NCBI GenBank assembly: GCA_016190005.1
Contig: JACPRK010000026.1
Span: forward strand, 1 to 46,774
Direction: 5' to 3'
Length of the DNA stretch: 46,774 bases
DNA from: Candidatus Wallbacteria bacterium
GTDB lineage: Bacteria; Muiribacteriota; UBA6191; JACPRK01
This document shows, piece after piece, positions 40,083 through 46,774 of the stretch. Made by a program: the position numbers and the translations under genes. The notes under the pieces were generated by a model, which was given only the letters and a program-made list of their open reading frames with translations, made no database searches and was not told where the DNA came from. The number at the start of each line of letters is the position of its first letter. Positions within the stretch are counted from its first letter, which is position 1.

Positions 40083-40853
40083 ATGGCCGCCGAGTTGAGT
40101 GCCCAGGTCCGTAAAGAAGTGAGCAAGCGCGCTACGAAGGCGCTGCGCCAACGGCTGATGGTGCCCGCCACGCTGTACGGGCGCGACACAGACCCCATGG
40201 CTGTCGCGGTTAGCGAGAAGGACCTGACGTTGCTGGTCCGCTCCCATGGCCACTCGGCTCTCTGCACTCTCAACGTGCAGATCAACGGCGGCGAGCCACG
40301 CAAGCAGCTCGTCATCTATCGAGAGCTTCGCGTCAACTCCCTCACTCGGCGCGTGGAGCACGTGGACTTCCAGGCGGTTCGCGCCGACGAGAAGGTCACG
40401 ATCCGCGTGCCACTCAAGGCCATTGGCACCGCCAAGGGCGTCGATCTCCACGGCGGCGTGGTCATCCTCAACGTGCCCGAGGTCGAAATCCGCTGTCTGC
40501 CGGACCGGATTCCCGATCACCTCGAGCTGGACGTCCACGAGCTGGACATCCACCAGACGCTCCACCTCAGCGACATCAAGCTGGGCGAGGGCGTCGAGCT
40601 GGCCGACGATGCGCGCAAGGTCGCGGCGTCCTGTACCCACGCCGGCATGAAACTCGAGGCGACGGTCGCCGCTCCCGCGGAGGGTGCGGAGGGCGCCGTG
40701 GCGCCTGCCGCGGGCGCTGCAGCCCCGGGAGCCGCGCCTGCCAAGGGCGCAGCAGCTCCGGCGGCTGGCGCCGGGAAGGGCGCGGCACCTGCCGCAGCCG
40801 GCAAGGCTGCGGCCGCTCCCGCCAAGGGCGGGGACAAGGGCTCCAAGAAGTAG
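40083..40853 (+). CDS. rplY: 50S ribosomal protein L25 (TL5/CTC type)
   Basis: Binds 5S rRNA in the large ribosomal subunit; the long form is known as TL5 or general stress protein CTC. In 256 residues, the N-terminal L25 domain (about 1-93: RKEVSKRATKALRQ, VPATLYG, LVIYRELRVNSLTRRVEHVDF) is followed by the C-terminal TL5 beta domain (about 100-190: VRVPLKAIGTAKGVDLHGG, CLPDRIPDHLELDVHELDI). The last 60 residues are an Ala/Pro/Gly/Lys repeat tail (AAPAAGA-like), longer than usual. Strong promoter and RBS upstream. In many genomes ribose-phosphate pyrophosphokinase lies before it; here an ECF operon diverges instead. Confidence 0.95.
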   Translation: MAAELSAQVRKEVSKRATKALRQRLMVPATLYGRDTDPMAVAVSEKDLTLLVRSHGHSALCTLNVQINGGEPRKQLVIYRELRVNSLTRRVEHVDFQAVRADEKVTIRVPLKAIGTAKGVDLHGGVVILNVPEVEIRCLPDRIPDHLELDVHELDIHQTLHLSDIKLGEGVELADDARKVAASCTHAGMKLEATVAAPAEGAEGAVAPAAGAAAPGAAPAKGAAAPAAGAGKGAAPAAAGKAAAAPAKGGDKGSKK

Positions 40854-40995
40854 CCCGCCGCGCGCTCGTGCGCGGATGCATCTCGGTCAATGGTCGGCCT
40901 GGGTCGAAAAGACCCGGGCCGCTCTCTTGTTCGGCAATGACCCGCCGGCGCGCGAGAACAGCCGGCCGACGCAAGGGCGCGCGGAACCGCCTGGA

Positions 40996-42285
40996 CTACG
41001 GAGTGTTGCGGTACATCGTCCGGGGGAACGGGATCGCTTCCCGGACGTGCTGCAGACCGCAAATCCAGCTGACGGCCCGCTCGATTCCCATTCCGAAGCC
41101 GCTGTGCGGCACGGTTCCGTAGCGGCGCAGATCCAGGAACCACTCGAAGTTCTTCATCGGAAGGCCATGCTCCTGGATTTTGGCCGTGAGCATCTCGAGG
41201 TCGTCCATGCGCTGGCCTGCACCGATGACCTCGCCGTAGCCCTCCGGGGCGAGCAAGTCGTTGCAGAGCGCCACCCGCGGGTCCTCGGGGTTGGGCTTCA
41301 TGTAGAAGGCCTTGATTGCGGCCGGGTACTGGTAGACGAAGAGCGGCCGATCGAATGACTCGCTGAGCAAGGTTTCGTCTTCGGCGCCGAAGTCGTCTCC
41401 CCATTGAACGGGCCGTCCGGCCGCCTGGAGCCTCTCGATGGCCTCCGTGTAGGAGATTCGCGGGAAGGGGGCGGCCACCTTCTCCAGCTTGGACGTGTCC
41501 CGCTCGAGCACTTTCAGATCCGGCCCGCACTCGGCCAGGACGCGACCGACCATGGCCGAGACGAAGCGCTCCTGGAGCGCCATGTTGTCCTGCCAGTCGT
41601 TGAAGGCGACCTCGGGCTCCACCATCCAGAACTCGGTCAGATGGCGGCGTGTCTTCGACTTCTCGGCCCGGAACGTCGGGCCGAAGCAGTAGACACGCCC
41701 CAGCGCCATCGCGGCGGCCTCCATGTAGAGCTGGCCGCTCTGCGTCAGGTAGGCCTTGGAGCCGAAGTACTCGGTCTCGAAGAGCGTCGTCGTTCCTTCG
41801 CAGGCGTTTGGCGTGAAGATGGGAGCGTCTATCAGCGTGAAGCCGTCCTGATCGAGGAAATCGCGGCATGCGCGGATGATGGTCGCCCGCACCTTCATGA
41901 TGGCCCGCTGCCGCGTAGACCGCAGCCAGAGGTGGCGCAGGTCGAGCAGGTAGTCGATCCCGTGTTCCTTCTTCTGGATCGGATACTCCTGGGCCTGGTG
42001 CAGGAGCTGAACGTCCCGGACGCTCAGCTCCACGCCCGTCGGTGCTCGCTTGTCCTCCCGGACGATGCCGGTCACTGCAACCGAGCTCTCCATCGTGGCA
42101 TCCCCCGCGGCCTTCCAGGTCTGCGGCGAGACCTCCGCCTGAACGACCACACCCTGGATGACTCCGGTGCCGTCCCTGAGCTGGAGGAAATGCAGGGTCT
42201 TGCTCGACCTGCGGTTGTACATCCAGCCGCGCAGCGTCACTTCATTGCCGACTTGCGCACCGAGATCCTTGATCAGACAGTTCAT
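40996..42285 (-). CDS. asnS: Asparagine--tRNA ligase
   Basis: Class II synthetase charging tRNA-Asn, 429 residues. The N-terminal OB-fold anticodon domain (about 1-100, [24 protein letters not shown]) precedes the catalytic core. The core has motif 2 [21 protein letters not shown] and motif 3 [15 protein letters not shown] near the end. The [19 protein letters not shown] form distinguishes AsnRS from AspRS. Start ATG 42285, 4 nt after the TadZ-like gene, so the two are probably cotranscribed. Its presence shows direct charging of tRNA-Asn in this organism. Confidence 0.96.
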   Translation of the reverse strand: MNCLIKDLGAQVGNEVTLRGWMYNRRSSKTLHFLQLRDGTGVIQGVVVQAEVSPQTWKAAGDATMESSVAVTGIVREDKRAPTGVELSVRDVQLLHQAQEYPIQKKEHGIDYLLDLRHLWLRSTRQRAIMKVRATIIRACRDFLDQDGFTLIDAPIFTPNACEGTTTLFETEYFGSKAYLTQSGQLYMEAAAMALGRVYCFGPTFRAEKSKTRRHLTEFWMVEPEVAFNDWQDNMALQERFVSAMVGRVLAECGPDLKVLERDTSKLEKVAAPFPRISYTEAIERLQAAGRPVQWGDDFGAEDETLLSESFDRPLFVYQYPAAIKAFYMKPNPEDPRVALCNDLLAPEGYGEVIGAGQRMDDLEMLTAKIQEHGLPMKNFEWFLDLRRYGTVPHSGFGMGIERAVSWICGLQHVREAIPFPRTMYRNTP

Positions 42286-42289
42286 GGTT

Positions 42290-43549
42290 TCACGCCACGC
42301 CGAAGCGCTTCTTGAGCTTGCCCAGCCAGCCTTGCTGCTCCGTTTCCGGAGTCGCGCCCGAGTCGTCGGGGGTCAGCGTCTGGCGAGCCAGACGGGCGAA
42401 CCCCTGGCTGACGGGATCCTCGGGGGAGTCTTGGGTGATGAGGACACCCTTGTTGATGCAGTCGGTGACGGAGCCGTAGCCGTAGGGAATCACTCCGAAG
42501 ATGTCTCGGCTGAGGTTCTTCTCGATGAGCTCCTTGTCCAGGGTCGGCTCATCTTCCTCGAACTTGTTGAGCAGCACATGCACCTTGGCGTCGGTGAACT
42601 CGAGCGCCTGGACGACCTCGAACCAGAGCCGGCAGTTCTTCAGACTGGGCAGGTCGGGTGTGATCAGGTAGAAGATCTCCGATGCCAGCTCCAGGATGGT
42701 CAGGACCGGTTCCTGCATCAGGGAGTAGGTGTCCATCAGGATGAAGTCGTAGTGGGGCAAGAGCAACGCGATGGTCTTGCGGAAGAGATCGCCGGTGACC
42801 ACGTCGGACTGTTCGGGTCGCAGAGGGGCGGACATCAGGTCGATGCCGAACTTGGTCTTGTTGATGTAGCCCTGTTCCAGCAGCTCGTAGGTCAGCTCCG
42901 TCTCTTCGGTGAGGTGGTACAGGGTCAGGCGCGGGATCACGTCGAGAAAAAGGGAGAGATCCCCGAACTGTACGGAGCCGTCGATGACGAGCACCTTGGC
43001 GCCACCCTTCTGGGCCAGCTCGTAGGCGAGGTTGCTGACGACGGTGGTCACACCGGCGCCGCCAGTCATCGACGTGACGACGTAGACCCGGGCCTTCTTC
43101 TCCTCGACGGGCTGCTTGCTGCCCTGGTAGACCTGCTCGAGGCTGACGTTGGCCCTGTAGCGCCGCGCGACGGTCGCCATGATCTTCAGCGCCAGCGTCG
43201 GGTTCAACGCCATCATCGAGTCGAAGTCGGCCCGCTTCACCTTGACCAGAACCGAGGGCTTCTCGACAATGGCCGAGGCATAGCGGGGGGAATCCTCGAT
43301 GACCCCCATCTCGCCGAAGAAGTCGCCGGCCACCAACGTGGCCAGTATCTGTTCGGCCCCGTCCTTCTTCTTGACGATGCGGACCTCGCCGGTCTTGACG
43401 ACGTAAAACGCGTCGGGCCGGTCGCCTTCGCGGAAGAGGACGTCGCCGGGCTTGTACTTTTCCTCCTGAGCCACCTTCCCGAGCTTGTCGAACTCTGCGT
43501 CCGACAGATCCTGGAAGATGGGGAGGTTTTTTAGCAGCTCAACGACCAA
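42290..43549 (-). CDS. Cyclic-nucleotide-binding domain fused to TadZ/CpaE-like ATPase
   Basis: 419 residues starting at TTG 43549. Residues 1-125 are a CNB/Crp-type sensor ([60 protein letters not shown], the last being the phosphate-binding cassette). After a short linker the MinD/ParA-like domain (about 152-390) follows with [18 protein letters not shown]. Compared with KGGVGKTT, the signature Lys is Thr and the P-loop Lys is Val. [18 protein letters not shown] and [10 protein letters not shown] are retained. CpaE/TadZ proteins often have degenerate P-loops and act as polar localisers of Tad pili (family knowledge). It sits 4 nt before asnS and far from the main tad cluster, and may couple a second messenger to pilus positioning. 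Confidence 0.88.
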   Translation of the reverse strand: MVVELLKNLPIFQDLSDAEFDKLGKVAQEEKYKPGDVLFREGDRPDAFYVVKTGEVRIVKKKDGAEQILATLVAGDFFGEMGVIEDSPRYASAIVEKPSVLVKVKRADFDSMMALNPTLALKIMATVARRYRANVSLEQVYQGSKQPVEEKKARVYVVTSMTGGAGVTTVVSNLAYELAQKGGAKVLVIDGSVQFGDLSLFLDVIPRLTLYHLTEETELTYELLEQGYINKTKFGIDLMSAPLRPEQSDVVTGDLFRKTIALLLPHYDFILMDTYSLMQEPVLTILELASEIFYLITPDLPSLKNCRLWFEVVQALEFTDAKVHVLLNKFEEDEPTLDKELIEKNLSRDIFGVIPYGYGSVTDCINKGVLITQDSPEDPVSQGFARLARQTLTPDDSGATPETEQQGWLGKLKKRFGVA

Positions 43550-43659
43550 GATTCATCCAGCCTCTTTTCAACCGTGAGAGCATAACACAGCGTCCGGTCC
43601 GGAAGGCACCCGAAAACTCTGCCGCGGCGAGGGCCTACCGGGTGTTCGGCCGAGCGGCG

Positions 43660-44001
43660 TCACGAGTGCGACTTCTTGAGGAAAGGCGTCTCCTTCTCCA
43701 GGTTGTAGAGCGTCTGGCGGGCGCCTTCCGGAGTCCGGATGACCAGGTGAGTGGGGTGAATCTCTTCGATGATGTCTCCCGGCTCCAGCAGCGTGGCAAC
43801 GCCGCGTTCCGAATGCCATCCGCGCCGGTTGTAGAGCTGGCGATGGGTGAAGCCGGTGAGCGACTTGAGGCGGGCCTCCTGCTCGGAGGTCAGGCGCTTG
43901 CCCGGTATCTTCGCCTCGTCGGCGGCAGAATGCGGCGTGGACGCCGGGTCCTTGTCAGACGTACGTCTGTTCGTATTCTTCGAGCTCGAACCGCCTGTCA
44001 T
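43660..44001 (-). CDS. Hypothetical protein, coupled to DUF503 gene
   Basis: 113 residues from ATG 44001, which has GGAGGT 8 nt upstream even though it lies inside the end of the preceding gene (47-nt overlap). The first 35 residues are polar and likely disordered. The rest (SEQEARLKSLTGFTHRQLYNRRGW, ATLLEPGDIIEEIHPTHLVIRTPEG, LYNLEKETPFLKK) looks like a small helical-plus-beta domain. Family not recognised. The shared RBS region and overlap suggest joint expression with the DUF503 protein. Confidence 0.6.
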   Translation of the reverse strand: MTGGSSSKNTNRRTSDKDPASTPHSAADEAKIPGKRLTSEQEARLKSLTGFTHRQLYNRRGWHSERGVATLLEPGDIIEEIHPTHLVIRTPEGARQTLYNLEKETPFLKKSHS

Positions 44002-44236
44002 CTTGCAGCACCTCCATCACTTTCATGAAAGTGTGGTCGATCACCGCTCGGGAAGACGAGACCGACGCCAGCCCCAGCCCCAGGTAGCGCTTGGAGTCCT
44101 GGTGCTCGACCTCCGACGCGGAAACATTGAAACGGTTCCTGAGCCCAGCGATCAGGCTCTTGGAGATACCCCTCTTCGCCTTCAGGGAGTCGATGGCGTG
44201 CAGGCGAAGCGTCACCTGCGTGATTCCGACGTGCAT
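43955..44236 (-). CDS. DUF503 (YlxP-like) family protein
   Basis: Small protein of 93 residues matching DUF503: MHVGITQVTLRLHAIDSLKAKRG, then SLIAGLRNRFNVSASEVEHQD, LGLGLASVSSS and the C-terminal helix FMKVMEVLQDDRRFELEEYE. YlxP is encoded in the nusA-infB region in Firmicutes, and the fold is ferredoxin-like with no settled function (family knowledge). Here it is found away from infB, overlapping an unknown gene. Confidence 0.88.
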   Translation of the reverse strand: MHVGITQVTLRLHAIDSLKAKRGISKSLIAGLRNRFNVSASEVEHQDSKRYLGLGLASVSSSRAVIDHTFMKVMEVLQDDRRFELEEYEQTYV

Positions 44237-44272
44237 GGAACTTGAGCGGCCCGCCGGCTCGGCAGGCCAGTT

Positions 44273-45049
44273 TCAGCGAGATCCGGTCATCTCGACGCTG
44301 TAGGCGCCGACGGGTCCCCGGTAAGTGGGAAAGGCGATGGCGAACTCTTCGGACTGCTGCGGGCCCAGATTGGTCGTCCCTCGGGAGAGCGAGTTGGCGT
44401 TGCGGCCGCGGAGCTGGTCCTGCTTGTCGAAGATGCTGACGTAGACACGCGGATAGTGAAGGAACCCGTCGCCGGTGTTCGTCAGCCGCCCCCGGACGAC
44501 GACCGCTCCGGAGGCGTTGTAGTCGACCGAGACGGAGTCGACGCGGAAGTTCCCTCCGTCGACGACGCCCGGTGGCAGCGGAGTGGCCGGGGAAGTCGGA
44601 TCGTTGAGGGTGACCCGCTCGCCGGGGCGGTAGGAGATCGACTCCGGCTCCTCGGGCTGGGCCGGCGTAGGTGGCGGCGGCTCGGCAGCTGCGGGTACGG
44701 GCGTATCGCCCGGGGGGGGCTGCGGCGGGGCTTCTGGCGCGGACGCGGTGGCCGGTGCAACCGGGTCCACGCTCGTCGTCATCGCCGAGTCGGGCTCAGA
44801 ATTCGGCGGCTTGCCGGCCGGGCGGACCTCGCCGCTCTGGAGAAGGAGCGCCTTGACTGCGGCGTCGTACTTGGCCCAGAGCGCGTCTCGGGGAGCGGTC
44901 CCGGAGATCGCCTTGCGATACCAGCGAACGGCGTGGTCGAATCGAGACTTCTGGTAAAACTTGTCGCCCAGGTCCTCGTACTCGCCGGCTGCTGCCAGGC
45001 CGACGCCCCCTCCGATTGCGAGCAGAACTGCCAGCGAGAGCGGACGCAT
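44273..45049 (-). CDS. Exported protein with TPR-like start and FxLYD-like beta domain
   Basis: 258 residues with signal peptide MRPLSLAVLLAIGGGVGLAAA. A single TPR-like pair follows (YEDLGDKFYQKSRFDHAVRWYRKAI, about 24-50), then a long Pro/Ala/Glu-rich linker (about 75-140) and a C-terminal beta-sandwich (about 160-258). The latter contains VVVRGRLTNTGDGFLHYPRVYVSIFDKQDQ and SEEFAIAFPTY, the pattern of FxLYD/DUF3426 domains. It is probably periplasmic or surface-bound. It starts 3 nt after the cytochrome gene, so they form an operon. Confidence 0.75.
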   Translation of the reverse strand: MRPLSLAVLLAIGGGVGLAAAGEYEDLGDKFYQKSRFDHAVRWYRKAISGTAPRDALWAKYDAAVKALLLQSGEVRPAGKPPNSEPDSAMTTSVDPVAPATASAPEAPPQPPPGDTPVPAAAEPPPPTPAQPEEPESISYRPGERVTLNDPTSPATPLPPGVVDGGNFRVDSVSVDYNASGAVVVRGRLTNTGDGFLHYPRVYVSIFDKQDQLRGRNANSLSRGTTNLGPQQSEEFAIAFPTYRGPVGAYSVEMTGSR

Positions 45050-45052
45050 CCG

Positions 45053-45523
45053 TCAGTTGAAACGGTGACAGGCCAGGCAGAGCCGGTCCTGCTCGTCGGT
45101 GATCTTCAGTAGCTTAGGGGAGGAGCCGTGTGGCGTGTGGCAGGAGGTGCAGGTGATGACCCTGCCGAGCCCTTCCACGAAAGTCGTCCCCAGCTCCGGT
45201 GGCACCTGTACGCGGTTGCTGGGTGCGACGTTGATCGGATGGGAGCTGCCGGGCTCGAAGAAGTGGCCCTTACCGCCCGACTTGTGGCACGAGTAGCAGA
45301 GCGCCTCGCCTGCGAGGAGCATGGTGCCCTTGTCGGTGCGGTTCGGTGGCTGGCTCGACCAGAGATGCTTGCCCTTGGGGAAGTGCAAGTTATGGCACTG
45401 CTTGCAACTCAGGGCGGCGTGTCCCTTGCGCTCTTCGGCGGTGCCGTCCGCCGTGCAGAGGAGCAGGGCCAGGCCCGCGGCGAGCGCCGCGGTCATCCGA
45501 GAGGATTTCTGGCTCGAGGACAT
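45053..45523 (-). CDS. Tetraheme c-type cytochrome (doubled CxxCH type)
   Basis: 156 residues from ATG 45523 (GGAAGGG 9 nt upstream; ATG 45541 lacks a site). Signal peptide with AALAAGLALLLCTADGTA. Four heme-binding motifs are present: CKQCH, CYSCH, CTSCH (followed by TPHGS) and CLACH near the end. Spacing and the TPHGS string match doubled-CxxCH (NapC/NrfB-like) cytochromes. It is periplasmic or exported and moves electrons. It lies directly before the FxLYD-like gene and after the HEAT-repeat gene. No cytochrome c maturation or reductase gene is in the window, so its partner is unknown. Confidence 0.9.
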   Translation of the reverse strand: MSSSQKSSRMTAALAAGLALLLCTADGTAEERKGHAALSCKQCHNLHFPKGKHLWSSQPPNRTDKGTMLLAGEALCYSCHKSGGKGHFFEPGSSHPINVAPSNRVQVPPELGTTFVEGLGRVITCTSCHTPHGSSPKLLKITDEQDRLCLACHRFN

Positions 45524-45600
45524 GCTGGGTGACCCTTCCATGGAAGGAGTGGAATACTAGCATCGAACGGCTCTGCCTGCAAGGAATGACGAGGCCCCAT

Positions 45601-46107
45601 TCAGCGGCTGCTGGAGGCAAGGCCTGCGCCCTGAGGTGGGGCGTGCTCGCCGCCGGATGGGTCGGACATCTCGGCGTGGTAGAGATATCCCGACATGAAG
45701 AGCCCTGCGGAGAGCACGAAGAATAGCAGGTAGAAAGTGAGCTCGGACATCGGCTCCGGGGAGGAGTTGGTCCGTGGGGCGGGAGGCTCGTGGTCACTCT
45801 GGGTCGCGCGGGTGAGCTCTCCGTGATGGCCCAGCTCGCCCAGGCTGACGGCTGCCTGGAGTGCCACGGGTTCCTCGGCGCTGTTGAGCAGGTCGACCAG
45901 GATAGGGGCCGCTTCGTGGCACTGGAGAATGCCAGCGGTGCGGACCGCTTCCAGCTGGACGGCCGGCTCCGGGTCGCCCAGCAGCGACAGGACCAGTGCG
46001 GACGCCTTAGGATGTCCCTCCTGGGCTATCTTCTCGAGCGCGTAGAGGCGCACGTTCCGGAACGGGGAGCGTGCGCATGCTTCGACCCTGTCGGCGTCGG
46101 TGGCCAT
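45601..46107 (-). CDS. HEAT-repeat protein with C-terminal membrane anchor
   Basis: 168 residues. The first 105 form about three HEAT/PBS-lyase-like helical repeats (SPFRNVRLYALEKIAQEG, PEPAVQLEAVRTAGIL, EEPVALQAAVSLGELG). A polar linker leads to one transmembrane helix (LTFYLLFFVLSAGLFMSGYLY, about 122-142) and a short tail. There is no signal peptide, so the HEAT part would be cytoplasmic with a C-terminal tail anchor. It is first in the run with the cytochrome (77 nt apart). Function unknown. Confidence 0.7.
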   Translation of the reverse strand: MATDADRVEACARSPFRNVRLYALEKIAQEGHPKASALVLSLLGDPEPAVQLEAVRTAGILQCHEAAPILVDLLNSAEEPVALQAAVSLGELGHHGELTRATQSDHEPPAPRTNSSPEPMSELTFYLLFFVLSAGLFMSGYLYHAEMSDPSGGEHAPPQGAGLASSSR

Positions 46108-46162
46108 GCCGCCGCAAGTCTACCGGCGGCCGGGCCGGGAGGCCAGGGATTTGGGTGGAGAT

Positions 46163-46195
46163 GAAAAACCCCCGGCTCCTCGCGGAGCCGGGGGT
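46163..46195 (-). terminator. Rho-independent terminator of the porin gene
   Basis: On the minus strand a perfect 12-bp stem ACCCCCGGCTCC/GGAGCCGGGGGT with a 4-nt loop is followed by TTTTTC, about 30 nt past the porin stop. It is the best terminator in the window and isolates the porin from the downstream HEAT/cytochrome run. Confidence 0.9.
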
Positions 46196-46225
46196 GTACC
46201 GAGCTAGGTTAGCCTACAGGGCCGA

Positions 46226-46774
46226 TTAGAATCGGACCTTGTAGTTGAGCTGAACCAGGTCGTCGGCGACGTCCACGCTGTTGCGGGCGCCGGCAACGAT
46301 GGCCCCGGCAGCGCCAGCCACGCCGGGGAGCGTGTCGCTCTCCGGGGTGCTGTACTCGAGCTGCAGGGTGCTGTTGTTGCTGACCTTGTGGTTCCAGCCG
46401 AAGGTCCAGACGGTGGCGTTGATCTCGGCGGGGCCGAACTCATCGCCAATGTCCTCGTAGCGAACCGTGACGTTGTTCTCGTCATTGAACTTGTAGTTCG
46501 CCAGGAGGCTCCAGGCGCGGCTGTCCAGGTCCGGGTAAGCGGCGCCGGCCGCGAGAACCGGGTGGAGGCCCAGCTGGATCATGTTGCGAGCCGAGCCCGT
46601 CGGAACGCCAGCGATGTTCGCGCTGTCGCTCGTCGAGTTGTAGTAGCTCGCCATGAAGCCCCAGTCCTCCCAACCCCACCAGCCAGCGTTGAACTGGAAG
46701 CCCCTCCACTCGGAGGCGGTGCCAATCTCGTTGGCGCCGGGGTTGATGTTGCCGCCGTTCTCGAAGTAGCCGGC
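46226..46774 (-). CDS. Outer-membrane porin, C-terminal part (5' end outside window)
   Basis: The frame is open from the window end to the stop at 46226, so the N-terminus lies beyond the edge; an internal ATG at 46654 is not the true start. The 182 visible residues show porin-type strands: FQFNAGWWGWEDWGFMASYY, WSLLANYKFNDENNVTVRYE, TVWTFGWNHKVSNNSTLQLEY, and the last strand DDLVQLNYKVRF with terminal Phe for BAM recognition. It resembles O/P-type or generic trimeric porins that carry solutes across the outer membrane. A strong terminator follows, consistent with an abundant message. Confidence 0.85.
   Translation of the reverse strand, partial: AGYFENGGNINPGANEIGTASEWRGFQFNAGWWGWEDWGFMASYYNSTSDSANIAGVPTGSARNMIQLGLHPVLAAGAAYPDLDSRAWSLLANYKFNDENNVTVRYEDIGDEFGPAEINATVWTFGWNHKVSNNSTLQLEYSTPESDTLPGVAGAAGAIVAGARNSVDVADDLVQLNYKVRF

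Noticed and set aside
1-46774. CRISPR arrays, insertion sequences, rRNA genes or toxin-antitoxin loci
   Set aside because: No regularly spaced repeats, transposase motifs or rRNA segments were found on reading both strands.

Overview
The window is G+C-rich (about two thirds by eye) and comes from a Gram-negative bacterium: it encodes a Tad-type secretin, a porin, two probable outer-membrane beta-barrels and many Sec signal peptides. Dense same-strand gene runs, Tad-pilus genes mixed with housekeeping genes, TPR proteins and two-component parts fit an uncultured deep-branching lineage (Acidobacteriota- or Myxococcota-like in style). No marker here fixes the phylum.

Layout. (1) 1-15.3 kb, all minus strand, transcribed right to left: response regulator, TPR protein, sucC, sucD, tyrS, thrS, maf, cpaB, cpaC, cpaE and cpaF (cut by the window edge). 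The Tad genes sit directly behind central-metabolism and tRNA-charging genes; cpaF also has a good sigma70-like promoter of its own. The cpaE receiver domain carries an in-frame TGA. (2) 15.3-15.7 kb: tRNA-Pro(GGG) with its own promoter and terminator. (3) 15.7-20.1 kb: a GAF-GAF histidine kinase divergent from a two-gene ABC exporter. (4) 20.1-23.8 kb: two convergent predicted outer-membrane barrels separated by 390 bp of REP-like palindromes. (5) 23.8-31.9 kb: an amidohydrolase that has lost most metal ligands, an M48 protease with a C-terminal beta-sandwich, a GT87-like and a GT2 glycosyltransferase, a CheY/pseudopilin pair, dusB and a secreted TPR protein. (6) 32.0-35.1 kb: a 1031-residue PilB/GspE assembly ATPase fused to a histidine-kinase-type ATPase module. 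(7) 35.3-39.8 kb: an HTH/small-membrane-protein pair, a zinc-dependent phospholipase C/S1-P1 protein, a DnaB-like ATPase with an N-terminal zinc ribbon, and an ECF sigma/anti-sigma/membrane-protein operon. (8) 40.1-46.8 kb: ribosomal protein L25, asnS, a cyclic-nucleotide-binding TadZ/CpaE fusion, a DUF503 pair, a TPR/FxLYD-like protein, a tetraheme cytochrome, a HEAT-repeat membrane protein and the 3' part of a porin with a clear terminator.

A theme runs through the window: type IV/Tad pilus parts joined to signalling modules. These are receiver-CpaE, cNMP-binding TadZ, PilB-HATPase and a CheY gene next to a pseudopilin. The PilB-HATPase fusion is the most unusual, because the kinase-like part keeps its ATP-binding boxes but appears to lack the phospho-accepting histidine. 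This suggests a nucleotide-sensing or regulatory domain built into the pilus motor.
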